Assembly (NCBI GenBank): GCA_963680875.1
Contig: OY804585.1
Coordinates: forward strand, 48,965,085-49,029,084
Reading direction: 5' to 3'
DNA length: 64,000 nucleotides
Source: Bathymodiolus brooksi
Taxonomy: Eukaryota; Mollusca; Bivalvia; Mytilida; Modiolidae
Both the position numbers and the translations under genes were made by a program. The first letter of the stretch is position 1. Every line of letters begins with the position of its first letter. Positions 21,781 through 33,500 of the stretch are shown here, one piece after another. Below the pieces are notes generated by a model that made no database searches, was not told the origin of the DNA, and saw only the letters and a list, made by a program, of their open reading frames with translations.

Positions 21781-24384
21781 GGGCTATTTCATAAAAAATG
21801 GCTCTACCATGTGAAAAAAATTTCCAAATTAAACCCACTCCTAAGAACTGCCTGCTGATAATTTTCAATGTTGTATACATTGAAGTAAATGAAACAAGAA
21901 AGAAACTATGAACAGATAAGCAATATTTTTTAAGAACCTTTTATTGAACACAAATTGGCATAAAAACCATGTAAAACACATACTTATTCTATATCAGTTA
22001 AACAATCTTTAGTCTCAATTATTTTGTATAATGGTTTCTCAAACAATGCAACTGATATAAATGACTTTTTGTGCAAACTATTGGGTTATTGGTAGTTGTA
22101 GTTTTTCTTAAAAGCTATTTTTTATGAAAAATTCGCAATATTTTTGTCCAATCTACCTGATAAAATTTGTATTATCAAAATAATAATGAATATTTTTACT
22201 TAAGACAGCAAAATTTTCAAACTTTAAAGATAAGTAGCCATTTGTAAAAAATAAAAACATTGATTCTTTGAACGTCGCAAAATAATTGGTTGTAGAAAAA
22301 ATATTTTGTCTATTTTTGTTGCACTCCTGACATTTTATAAATTTATAATAAAGAAAAAAAAGAAGAAAATATTACATTTTAAAATGCCAACATTGAACAG
22401 TGATGTTACTGTTAACTCATACAATAATTTTTACCTGTTTTCAATGACATATTTGTACAGAAATGACAGTATTTGGAAATTTGTAACAATTTTTTGCCAT
22501 ACCACTTCTTTAATACCCAGTTTTAGCAGCAATATTTTTAATTATGTACATTTGAAAATTTGTATTATACCACTCTAATATATTAGATAAATCATAAATA
22601 AATAATTAGAATATTTTTATAGGCTAGAAAAGGCAATTTATTATAAATTATCATTATTTTATCAGGATATGTTGCACTCCTGACATTATATTGCCATCAA
22701 GAAAAAGAAGAGTTATTAACTTAAAAACAATTCACAGGGGGAAAAATCAGTTGGTGTCCTTTCAAGCATTAGTTTTACCAAGTTTTAATGATAATTGTTT
22801 CTTAACGTAATATTTTTCTAGTTATGTGTAATTTGTTTACAGCAATACTTCTCGAAAATTCCAACTTATTTTTTAAATATACTATACAAAAACATTTAAA
22901 ACTAAATTGATATTGAAAATAGATGTTTAATGTACAATTACAAGTATTTTTTGGATACTTAGAAAATTAATTATATCAAATTTCAAATTTCAATGATTTT
23001 TAAATATTTATGTCAGGAGTGCAACATTTACATGGTTAACCATAAATTATCTATAAGAAAATAGATAAATGCATTTATCATAAACTTTATCAAGTCAATT
23101 AATCTCCAATAGCTAATGAACCCTAGGAAACATATTCCCTTGTCAGAGAATGTCTAGTATTAATACCTAATATATATTAAAGCATGAGACCATTTAAAAT
23201 GAACAAAAATGCTTTATTATATAAAATTAAAAGCACATAAAATGTTATTGGCACTTTTTATTTTTTCAAACATTATTCTAAACTTGACAGAATCTCATTT
23301 TATGCAAATCATCCATATAAAAAGCTATAATTTAGTCTGTGTAGAAGATCACTAAAAACTAGTAGCACTCCTGACATGAATCAAATGCTTCTGTGAGAGA
23401 TATTTTATGTATCTTAAACAGGTAAATGGGTTTTATCTGTTCTCTTCGACGTGGTACTGCTTTGACAACTATTTTACCTATTTTGTTCCTGTATTTAAAT
23501 ACTGTTATAGTGACAGCCGGACCCTTTGAACCGTAATGAGAGCGGGAGGTTTGGCGCTTTAAAATCTGATTCAACCCACCATATCTTTAGAAATGCCTGT
23601 ACCAAGTCAGGGTCATTACGGTTTTCACAGTTTTCCGGTTGTTGACTGATTTTGTCTGTTTATATAATTATGAGTTTTGACTTTCCCTTCGTAAGATTGT
23701 TCGGAGTTCGGTAATTTTGTTATTACCCTTATTTGAAATAGAAAGACAAATGTGATTTTAGTTACATTTAAAAGAAAATATGTCTAAGAAAATATCAAAT
23801 GTTGCACTCCTGACATTTGAGGGTGCTGCCTTTAATGTGACATTCTTGGCCTTACTACTGATTTTAGTGTATCCTTTAACTGTGGTCTTGAAGCAGCAAT
23901 GATGTATTAAGATTTATTTATACCCCATATCTTTGAAAACTAAAAGACAACATTTCTACAATGTAATTTAGGAAAACTTGCATAAATGTTTGTTGCACTC
24001 CTGACTAGGTACATCTTTTTTACAAAGCCATATTTTTATGCAATAATAAATGTGAAGGATGATCTATTGCTATCTTAAAGTATGTCAACATATCAAAGTT
24101 TGTGATGAAATAAATTTTGATAACATATTGTTTGATTTAGCACTGTGGTAGGTTGTTGAAAATTAAGGATTTTTTAAAGTATCACAAAAAAGGGTTGCAC
24201 TCCTGACAATTTTGACATGTTTTTTGGACATATTTTTTTGTTATTCTAGATATCTTAAAGATTTGTTGCAGTAACAAACATAAAATCATTACAGATATTT
24301 TGAACTATTTAGATCCAATAAAATCATACAAATGAGTAAATTAGACAGCTATAGCAGTAGGAGCCATTTTTTTTTAAACTGCCC
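21781..24384. mobile_element. 2.6-kb TTAA-flanked TIR element (piggyBac-type target), non-autonomous
   Basis: TTAA at 21,777-21,780 and at 24,385-24,388 flanks the element. The uninterrupted host repeat just downstream (24,866 on) shows a single TTAA at the same place. Termini are imperfect inverted repeats of about 27 bp (GGGCTATTTCATAAAAAATG on the left; the right end reads GGGCAGTTTAAAAAAAAATG in reverse complement). No transposase-like ORF is present; the interior is AT-rich. It carries seven copies of a motif close to GTTGCACTCCTGACAT. Confidence 0.75.
22318..24209. repeat. seven dispersed copies of GTTGCACTCCTGACAT inside the TTAA element
   Basis: Direct copies at 22,318, 22,671, 23,365 (partial), 23,801, 23,992 and 24,194; one inverted copy at 23,011-23,025. 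Their surroundings differ, so this is not a simple tandem array. They could be internal protein-binding sites or scars of a smaller repeat. Confidence 0.85.
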
Positions 24385-24416
24385 TTAACAAACATGGTCG
24401 CCACAAGCGATTCTTG

Positions 24417-24738
24417 CAATCGTAACTACTCGGCCATTCTCGCTACCCTACCAATAACCTCGTACGTAGATAATAGAAATTCTTCTTAAATTGTTTGCCG
24501 GAAGCAAAAGTCCACGAAAATCCAATATGGAAGACATACTAAGTAAAATCTAATCATGCAAAACTAATTAAAACTTTAACTGTTATCCATGAAAATAATT
24601 GAAATATAGAAAATTGTTTAAAATATAACTTTATCAAACTTTCATGTAACTGACATGTGAAAAGTAGTGCAATTTATACGTCTAATGCATACGAGGTTAT
24701 TTGTAGGGTAGCGAGAATGGCCGAGTAGTTACGATTGG
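24417..24738. mobile_element. 322-bp foldback MITE with 48-bp TIRs and about 10-bp target duplication
   Basis: TIRs begin CAATCGTAACTACTCGGCCA; the two 48-bp arms differ at one position. The flanks GCGATTCTTG (24,407-24,416) and GCTATTCTTG (24,739-24,748) form a 10-bp duplication with one mismatch. The intact host repeat has a single copy of this site. The duplication length fits a Mutator-type (9-10 bp) element. Confidence 0.8.
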
Positions 24739-25210
24739 CTATTCTTGTTTCTGATTGGCAGATTAAAAACAAAAATCTTCTCCACTAAAAGTTCTTAGCC
24801 AAATGAACCGAAACTTGGTATGAAGCAACTATGGAAGGTCTTCTATAAAAATTGCTTATTTCATCCCGATCCGTTAACAAACATGGTCTCCACAGATAAT
24901 TCTTGTTTCTAATTGGCCGATTTAAAAAAAATCTTCTCTTCTCAAACTTCTTAGCCAAATGAACCGAAACTTGGTAGAAAGCAACCATGGAAGGTCTTCT
25001 ATAAAGATTGCACATTTCATCCCGATCCGTTGACAAACATGGTCGCCACAGACAATTCTTGTTTCTGACAATCTTCTTCTCTAAAACTGCTTAGCCAAAG
25101 GAGCCGAACTTTGGTGGGAAGCACCTATAGAAGGCTCTGTCTGTATTAAGTTTCCTCAAAGCAGAATGAAAGGTGAACGACATAGGCTCAGACCACTGAG
25201 CCTCTATTTT

Positions 25211-25949
25211 CAGTGAGCAAAGCACGAACATTTGTCGTATTACAACTTGTAACGAACGTTGCATTCATCGAGTACACCTAACATTTTCTTTGTATACAAA
25301 CTGCCAAAATCGTCCGTGCGGAAAGGAATTCAATACAAAGCCTTTGTTAATTTGCTTATCTGTAATGTTAATGTAAACATTATACTGTGAAGAAACTTAA
25401 ATATCGTATTCATGAAGTTATTTCCACAGAGTGACTTACTTCGTTATCAACGAGTATAAAATTAAAATATTGCGTTATAAAAAGAATCTCCCACTACTCA
25501 ATTGATGCGCCTGGACAACTACTTAAAGTGAGTGTAGCGTATTGAGCACCAATCGTGATGTCAGTGCCACAAAAAGCATTAAAAAAAATCAAGTGTTCGC
25601 GACAGTAGCAATTTAACATAGAAATAACGATTTGTTTTATTGTTCAAAGTAGCTGAAATTAGCAGCCATGGCGAATATTCATACTATGGATCAGTATTTA
25701 TCGCCTTTGAGATATTTCCTAATCATAGCTATTGCTAAATTGCAATATAATGCTCAATTACAATAATATCAGTGGTATTTACATACTGACAAACCCGGTT
25801 ATTTATAAATGACCCAACCGGTTTGTATACATGTTTACATTTTGACCAAGCCGGATTTCAAAAACATCTGTTGACATCATGTTTTAGGGTATAACTAGTT
25901 ACTAATTGACTTGTCATCAACAAAATAGTATTCTTAAATAAAATCAATT
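25211..25949. other. no gene recognised
   Basis: AT-rich DNA between repeats, with no domain, repeat or hairpin that I can support. Confidence 0.5.
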
Positions 25950-27124
25950 GGAGAATACAAATTATAATTTGTACAAAATTAGCCTAAAAATCACTTACAA
26001 CTTGTACAATTTTTTACCTATTTGCAACTGTTCAAAACGAAGGAATTCTTAATATGAATACAAACTGATTTTAATAAAGAAGAAAACACATTAACAATAT
26101 TTTACAAAATCATTTCAAAAGTACTTTTAGTTAAATCAACTTCCAGTTTTCAAATTTACTTGTTTGAGCATGTCATAGAACCATGACAACGTGAATTACA
26201 CAGGATATTTTTTTTTTGCACTTGGATATTTGTAGAGATGGAATCATTGAGATGCTAAGACTCGTATCATTTACAGCTTCTATTTGGTTCCTGCAAAGAT
26301 ACCCTGACAATGTCCCAACAGAAGTGCCAACACGATAGCCATACTCAGAAACCTCTTCAATTACACCCAATATATTTCTAGGATATGTTGGTCCACGATC
26401 ATACTGTGGAATCGGAATTATTACATTGTTTCCAACAGAAAGTTCACTTAACTTTCGTTTGGTGGTTCTCATCAGTTTCTCGGCCTGAATGTGCTGTCCT
26501 GATAAGGCTCGTTTTCGTGCATGTTGAATAGGCGTTTCTGTGATGTCTGTTGCAATTTCAGACGTAGCTGTATCCTTGACCGGTTCAACCAACTGAACAT
26601 CATTATCACAATTGCTAGGATTTGGTATTAGAACAACTGGTGTTTCCTCACTATTGGGGGTGATTTCAGTGGTAACTAAAGATGATGTAGACTTTAAGAC
26701 AGTCTTTGCATGAAGAACCTTGTCAATGAGTTCATCAACTTTTTCTTTGGTATAGAGAACATTGTGTTTGGAAGTATTATTCCTGGATAGCTCCAACACT
26801 TCATGGTAAACTATCCTGTTGATCAACCATTCTTACAGTTTTTACCTCCCAACTTAACTGAATCTCAAATATGACCCTTATTTGAAAGAACTGTTAACCA
26901 TATATAAGTGGAACTCACCAAAACTTTATTACCTTAAGCACAATTGTGATATATTTCATTCAATTTCAATATATACTGATTAGTTTATAGAATCCCTAAT
27001 TAAAATTAGTTTGTATTCATCTTAATAATTTCTTTACTTTAAATAGATGCAAATATAAGAAAATTTGTACAAGTTATAAGTGATTTTTATGCTGATTTTG
27101 TACAAATTATAATTTGTATTCTCT
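25950..27124 (-). mobile_element. 1.2-kb TIR element with a KRBA2/Ginger-like remnant ORF
   Basis: TIRs of about 95-100 bp: left 25,950-26,045 starts GGAGAATACAAATTATAATT, and the right end (27,027-27,124) reads the same in reverse complement. Both arms include AAAAATCACTTA and CTTGTACAA. AATT on each side is a candidate 4-bp target duplication. Inside is a single minus-strand ORF. It looks like an internally deleted derivative of a DDE-integrase transposon. Confidence 0.72.
26173..26826 (-). CDS. KRAB-A domain-containing protein 2/Ginger-like protein lacking the integrase core
   Basis: 217 residues. The N-terminus (NVLYTKEKVDELIDKVLHAK) resembles the start of KRBA2/Ginger-type integrase proteins. 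The C-terminal part (NNVIIPIPQYDRGPTYPRNI, then LGVIEEVSEYGYRVGT, then LCRNQIEAV) matches the region that follows the DDE core in that family. No D-D-E core lies between them; a serine/threonine-rich linker is there instead. The simplest reading is an in-frame internal deletion that kept both terminal domains. The ORF sits inside matched TIRs. Confidence 0.55.
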   Translation of the reverse strand: MINRIVYHEVLELSRNNTSKHNVLYTKEKVDELIDKVLHAKTVLKSTSSLVTTEITPNSEETPVVLIPNPSNCDNDVQLVEPVKDTATSEIATDITETPIQHARKRALSGQHIQAEKLMRTTKRKLSELSVGNNVIIPIPQYDRGPTYPRNILGVIEEVSEYGYRVGTSVGTLSGYLCRNQIEAVNDTSLSISMIPSLQISKCKKKISCVIHVVMVL

Positions 27125-27240
27125 AATTTCATAAAAATTATAATTTGTACAAACCTAAAATACAAATTATAATTTGTACAGAATTTTCATACAAATTATA
27201 ATTTGTACAAACTTACAACTTGTACACAACATATATACCG
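27125..27240. repeat. cluster of TACAAATTATAATTTGTA palindromes
   Basis: After the element end the 18-bp perfect palindrome TACAAATTATAATTTGTA, or close variants, recurs three times within about 80 bp. It also forms part of both TIRs of the preceding element. Confidence 0.8.
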
Positions 27241-27596
27241 CATACCGTTTTTGGTCGTCTTTATTTGTTATACAGTGAAGGACAAAATCATTACATATTT
27301 TAATTCAACATCAAACATATTTCTAGGAATATATAACGCGTAATACAATCAAGACATGTACATGAAAATATCTCCAATCTAATTAAAGTTAAATCGTGTC
27401 ACTGTCACTAAAGCAAAAAAAGGGGAGACGGGGCACGTGCAGAAATTTGATATTCATTAGATTGAAAATTCGCATATTTAGAGAGAATTTAAAACTGTAT
27501 TAATATAAAATATACATACTTATTTGTGGGTGGATACTAATAGAATTTGGTTGTTTTCTAATTTTGAGGATCGTTGTAGAAAATAATTCCAGAGGT
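27241..27596. other. no gene recognised
   Basis: Unremarkable AT-rich DNA. Confidence 0.45.
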
Positions 27597-27757
27597 GTTG
27601 AAAGGCGAGTTCCGAATGTTGTTTCGGTTTATAACCAGAAAATGGGTAGTGTCGATTTGTCAGATCAACACAAATCATCTCCTTCTATGACCCAGACATG
27701 AGATCCGTGAAGATGTGGAAAACAATTCTAATTAACATTCTTCTGCGTATTATTGGT
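27597..27757 (+). pseudogene. piggyBac-type transposase fragment
   Basis: The frame reads VYNQKMGSVDLSDQ, the conserved piggyBac/PGBD block that contains a catalytic aspartate. After a one-base frame change it continues as SFYDPDMRSVKMWKTILINI, matching the R-K-W-W region. A GTAAGA follows at the end, so this could be an old exon. Nothing else of the gene is visible nearby. Confidence 0.6.
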
Positions 27758-28858
27758 AAGAATAACATGTTTTCTTTAACATACAAGTGTGGTCACAGAA
27801 ATGAACTGTCCAAAAGGCAAGTGTGGATGTCAATATTTCATATTATTATCCTTAAAAAAAAATTCATGAACACAGGGGTCCTGGATTTTTTTTTATTAAA
27901 AACTAATCCTGGATTATTATTTTTGCTTTAAGTCCGGTCTTGTGTTTTTATTTCAGATTTTCATCATGCCCCCCTCCCCCTCCCAAGAGATATACGATTG
28001 TATCATTAATAATAAATTAATAAATAATAAATTCAGATTTCTATTTATAATGAATCTCCATTTACAAAACCACTGATATTTGTTCAATTTTAAACGCTGA
28101 TTTAAGCTTTAGTCGCAACAAATTTTTATTTTTCTCTTTAAACTGTCGAAACATAACATTTATTTAACTGTAAAATTCACAAATAAAATCACCCCCCTTT
28201 TTCCCTTTTTTTCTTGTTTAAATCAATGATCAACAATATTCCAGAATCAAACAAATGAATAAATATAACATAGTTTATTTTTACATGCATCTTTTTACCA
28301 TGCGGAGTCAGTGTGTTTTAAATCGGTCATCCAATCAGGACGCTCATTATTCTTGTCTAAGATAAGAATACATCGCTAGAATTACCTGTGGGTGTTTCCC
28401 CACTTCAACTCGTAAATTTACATAGAAATCGGAGATATTTCGTCATAAAACTTCACATATGGTTTTGTCTATCATATTTCTTGAAGACAAACATAAAATC
28501 TTATTGCATTTATCAATATTTTATGAGTATCAACAGTTTGTTCAACACCATATCTGTTTCTCGATACAGCCGCCCGATTACAGTGACCCGTGACCCACTT
28601 TAGCACGTTCCACCAGTTTTTTCTTAATAATGTTGAACAAGCGAAAATACATTTAACAGGATTTATCGCTGTTGAAGTACTGTAACATTAATATAATGTA
28701 TTTATATACTACATTGTATTTCATAATGAAATACATTTAAAATACTGCTAAGACACGGTTGTCTATCGATAAATCGACAATTTACTTCAGCAATGGAAAA
28801 CAATTTTGCGGAAAAACGATCGTGTTGCCTGTCTTGCCCAGGAGCCTGGGTATGATTA
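27758..28858. other. no gene recognised
   Basis: AT-rich DNA with a short CCCCTCCCCCTCCC tract near 27,970. No domain or repeat family is recognised. Confidence 0.45.
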
Positions 28859-28953
28859 ATAGGTTCTTACACGAGTCTCTATTGAAGATCTGGGATTTCT
28901 CACACAAGTGGAAGAAATCCCAGATCTTCAATAGAGACTAGTGTAAGAACCTA
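28859..28953. repeat. near-perfect 95-bp hairpin
   Basis: Arms of about 41 bp (left starts TAGGTTCTTACACGAGTCTC; right ends GTGTAAGAACCTA) around a loop of about 10 bases. This is MITE-like and non-coding. Confidence 0.85.
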
Positions 28954-29394
28954 TTTCTTCCGTCTTTAACAATGTTTACATTTCGGCCCCGAAACTAGAC
29001 CACCACATGCTAGGAGAGAAGGACGCTTATTTAAAGTTTGTGAGTGCATCGAACCCGTGTACACATGCATGAACCGTTTAATTATTATAATTCTTCAATG
29101 CAATACTGAACATAAAAATGTATTCTTGCATATCCCTGGTCTAAAAATCACACAAATTAAAATTCCGCGAAATGTTGTTGACGTCTTTGGTACATTAACA
29201 ACATGACGTCATATAAAGACTTCCAGTTTAAAACGTAAAGATCAGAGGTCATTTGGTTTCGTGTACGCTTCAATTTTGATAAAATATAACTAAAATACGT
29301 TTGCAAGGTAGGCGTTTTAATTATTTTTGTGTATTGTTGTAAATATGGCTTTCAATCTGACACTATCATAGTTTCCCGTTGATTATACAATGCC
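28954..29394. other. no gene recognised
   Basis: No features seen apart from short AT-rich stretches. Confidence 0.45.
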
Positions 29395-29630
29395 ATGTAA
29401 GACAAGGTCACGCGCAGCCGTCTTTATGACCGTTGTGAGTTCAAATCCCGCCCAGTAGAAGTGTACTTGATACAACATTATGTGATCAAGCTTTCACTGA
29501 CTTGGGATAGGTCGATGGTTTTCTCTGGCACACCGGTTTCCTCCACCAATAAGACTGACTGCCACAATTTACTGAAATATTGTTGAAAGTGGCGTTTAGC
29601 ACCATAACCCTAGTCCCCATTTATCTTTGG
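29395..29630 (+). repeat. SINE family B, copy 1
   Basis: Has a B-box-like GTTGTGAGTTCAAATCCCG, a body with TTTTCTCTGGCACACCGGTT, TCCTCCACCAATAAGACTGA, and a tail CTGAAATATTGTTGAAAGTG followed by GCGTTTAGCACCATAA. The tail type is common in bivalve SINEs. Confidence 0.75.
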
Positions 29631-29969
29631 TTTATTTTTTTTTATTTTGGAGGGTCATTTTTAGGATTAACCGCAGAAATAAGTATAGTTTTTTCTTCTT
29701 ATAATTCTTATATAACTTTATTTCTACATATCTTTAAAATGTTATTTTAGTTTTTTTTCCCACAAAGTCTTAGTATATTACCATAAAAATTTGTGACGCC
29801 GAAAATTAAGATTTGTGTTCAAATCATAAATGCTTTTGAATAAAAGTTCGAAAAAAATATATATTAAAATAAACTCTTGATAATTCTGCCTTTAAATGTG
29901 ACGATTTCAAGAAACTCGAATTATAAATGACATCGGGGGAATATTTGTTACATATGATATATAGGGAAA

Positions 29970-30240
29970 TATAGGGGCCGTCCGCGTCGTGATCGTATGG
30001 TAGTTAGATTTACAACTACCTATGCAATCAGTGCCTATCACCACTAATGTTGTGAGTTCAAATTCCGCTCAGTCGAGGTGTATTCAATACAACATTAGGT
30101 GATTAAGTTTTGTCAGTGACTTACGGCAGATCGGTGGTTCTCTCCGGGCACTTTGGTTTCATCCACCAATAAAATTGACCGCCAAGATATGACTGAAATA
30201 TTGTTGAAAGTGGTGTTAAACACCATAAGCCAACCCAAGC
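29970..30240 (+). repeat. SINE family B, copy 2
   Basis: The longest copy. Starts GGGGCCGTCCGCGTCGTGAT and includes GTTGTGAGTTCAAATTCCGC; it ends at the GTTAAACACCATAA tail. It lies just downstream of the last FReD exon on the minus strand. Confidence 0.8.
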
Positions 30241-30328
30241 TCTATAGGGAAATATCTTAGTGTGGAAATACGTTTGATCCGTGAATATACATTCATTTTT
30301 ATTAGAAATCAAATGTCCAAGAAATATC

Positions 30329-30558
30329 TCATATTTTACTGATCATCATGATACTAGTTTTAACATGTTCAGCCCAGGGATACCATAGCATACCCCAGTC
30401 TTTATCTAAACCATTCAAGCAGGCCGACTGACATTTGTTGTACCACCACCCACCACTATATTTAATGGCACAGTTGATGTTATAGTGGTCGTTATCTTGA
30501 TCTCTAGTCGTGAATTGCTCTCCATTAAGATTATAGCCATTATAAAGCATGCTATCAC
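30329..30558 (-). CDS. FReD gene exon 7 (terminal)
   Basis: Acceptor TTTTGCAG precedes 30,558; stop TGA at 30,329-30,331. It encodes the final part of the FRe[38 protein letters not shown], and an unusual tail [18 protein letters not shown] in place of the more usual W-R-T-W-K-G type ending. Confidence 0.9.
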
Positions 30559-33500
30559 CTGCAAAATCACACGCATTGCAAGTATATAGAATAGATATCA
30601 CACAGTAACAGATATAAAACATGATTGTGCCTGTCGCAAGCCAGGATCTGAATTTGCACCATCATATGACGTGGTATTTTTGCGTTTATTGAGTGAAGGT
30701 GAGATGCTATTATACATACGCTTTGGTGATATTGCTAGAATTGTTGACTATCACTGTTCAAAGTTACTTTTCATAATTTCTTTCTTTTATTTCTTTTTCT
30801 TAACAATGATACATGATTATGATGCGAAAATTAAAACAGTGATGGCAAATAATTCTACAAATATGGATAAAACGGAAAACCTCTCACAGCAAATCATTTA
30901 ACACTAAAAATATAACGTCATATGCCTTTGGATGTATTAAAAATTGATTGGTTAATGTTTTGGTGTTTAATGCCACTTTCAACAAATGTCAGCTTGGAGG
31001 AAACTGGAGTACCCAGAGAAAACCACAGACATGCCGCAAGATACTGACAACTTTATCAGACTGGTTTTGCATTCATTGTGTAGTCATATCGAAGTCTGTA
31101 TAATCTAATAAACATATTTGCTAATACTAGTAAACACATACGAATGTTATAGTGATATACATTAATCTTCATTTATCACTAGGTAGAGTAACATAACGGG
31201 TGACACATATGAAGCAGGAATTTGTTCCCCTTCCGGTGCACATGAGTTCACCTCCAGCTTTAGTGAGGTTCGCGTTACTCGATCTTTAGTTTTCTGTGTA
31301 ATGTTTAGTAGATTGTTGTTTGTCCATTGGTCCTTCTTCTTTTGGACATTTTATTTTCCGTCATTCTTCGATTTCCGGCTTTTGATTATCCTTTTGGTAT
31401 CTTCAGACTTTTCATGAAGTTTCAGTGATGTCCAATTAAAGACATTCTCGTTCTACCAAGTACTGACCACCTTCAACAAATTGAAAATTATTGGCAGGCA
31501 TCTATTTAATAGTGAAAATATGAAATTTCAAAGTCACTTAACTATTTAGGCATTAAGCAACTGATAATAATTATTGACTTTATAAGATGATGTTGCTTTT
31601 CTAAATGCTATTATAGTTTTGGTCAAATTTCGGCTGATTTTACAAGTATTCTCCACTTTATTTCGTCATTCTTTAATAGTGTCTAACTGATCCCCAGTTG
31701 TGTTCGTGACATAACACATGATCACAAATTCTTTAAATGAATATAGATATTCAAACAGGTTTAAACATATTAAGTAATTCAATTTCAGATTTATAGTGGT
31801 AGTGTATTTATATATTAATGTAGCATCTATTTAGAGGGGCCGTCGTAGTCGTGATCGTATGTATCCCCACTAACGTTGTGAGTTCGAATCCCGTTCAGGC
31901 GATTCAACATTATGTGATAAAGTGTGTCAGTGACTTGCTACAGGTCGGTGGTTTTCTCCATGCACTCCGGTTTCCTCTACCAATAAAGCTGACCGCCACG
32001 ATATAACTGAAATATTGTTGAAAGTGACGTTAAACACCATAAACCTAACCCTAACCGTCAGAAAATCTTTTGATAAACACATTTTATGATGACGTATATT
32101 GAACATAATTTATGATGAGGTACATTAAGCACAATTTATGATGACGTATATTTGCTATGTTATAACAATGCTACTTACTGGTATTTCCGCTATATCCTGC
32201 AATTGTTAGAACATATTTATTCTGCTCGCTACCAACACTAAATGATGAATATTGGGCGATACCTTCGATACCGGGTGATTTAGTTATAACAAATTTAATT
32301 TCATGTGGACCGTTGGCAGTTATCATATGAATGTAATCATTTCCTGAAACGAAATTAAGTGCAATGTAAATAAACATTAGAGAACCCGAAGGGGAAATCA
32401 AGAATGGACAATCAAAAACTTGCTACATTGCGTACACAAGATGAAGACATACAAAGCAAAAACACAACACAATATGTGTTGGACACGCAAGCATATACAA
32501 ATAAATGTATTGTGTATTGCTCAATAAAGTTTATTATTACTCTTCATGTAAGAAACTTTCATTATAATTGACATGATATTATCGAAACATAATTTTACAA
32601 AGAATAAATAGCGTCGTTGTACTATGCACTCGCATAGTACTATTGTTGGAGTCATTACTATGCTGACGGGCGGAGCTTAGAACAATGTAAATTACGTCAT
32701 TTAAGGGAATACAGTAGCAAGGGCAGATAATTACTTTGCCGAATACCGCATGTTGTTTTTGCGACGTCACAGTAACGAGGACGACATTTTCCGCGGAAGT
32801 TGCATCGACGTCATAAAAAGCCGATTGCGTAAAAATGTGAAAGCACCTGCTTCAAGCCGAATAATGCCGTTTTTAAACGAAGGAGAAATACGCCGTCGGA
32901 AAAAATGTTCAGAGCACTTGAAAGAGTTGGATAGGAATGTTGGTGAGATAGAGGTAGACCAGACAGACGCAAACCCTGGAACTGATTATAAAGATACATG
33001 CTGGCAGGATGGGAGACGAATAGTTGAACTAAAAACACTAGCAGAGCAATTAAACGCGTGTGACGGTTGTGATACACCGTTAAATCTAATGAACATTGAG
33101 CAAGAACGTTTGCACGGGTTCGGCAGTTACTTATCTATTCGCTGTACAACTATAGCCGTTCTCTTTCATTTATTTCATTCTCCGGTTGCTTTGCCCTTTC
33201 ATCCAAACCAAGGAAAACGGCGGGAAAGACTCCACGACGTTTTACCTATTAAAATACATTGTAGTGTAATTTGGCGCCGAAATTGACGATGTCTAGGTTT
33301 GTCATGAAAAATGCACAGTTTTTGTTCTGTAGCTAAAAAACAAGCCCTTACTTTTTGTTAAAATTCTAAATAAAATCATTGCGAGAATATCATGACAAAA
33401 TATTAAGAAAATATCAATTGTCATTTTTTTTCTACATGCAAATTTATTCATGAAGAAACCACTAAATAATCCATATTCCACAAATAAGTAGAATTTTTGG

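Larger units (their letters stand above)
21591..25210. repeat. dispersed repeat with palindromic head and tandem body, interrupted by two elements
   Basis: Begins with an imperfect palindrome, GCTCACCTTGCCAAAGGCAA..GTGAGC, followed by CGTCGTC-rich sequence and a body with AACTTGGTA, ATGGAAGGTCTTCTATAAA and CATCCCGATCCGTTAACAAA. From 24,770 to 25,150 the body repeats with a period near 150 bp. The block is split by insertions at 21,781-24,384 and 24,417-24,738. The head resembles a repeat common in bivalve genomes. Confidence 0.65.
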
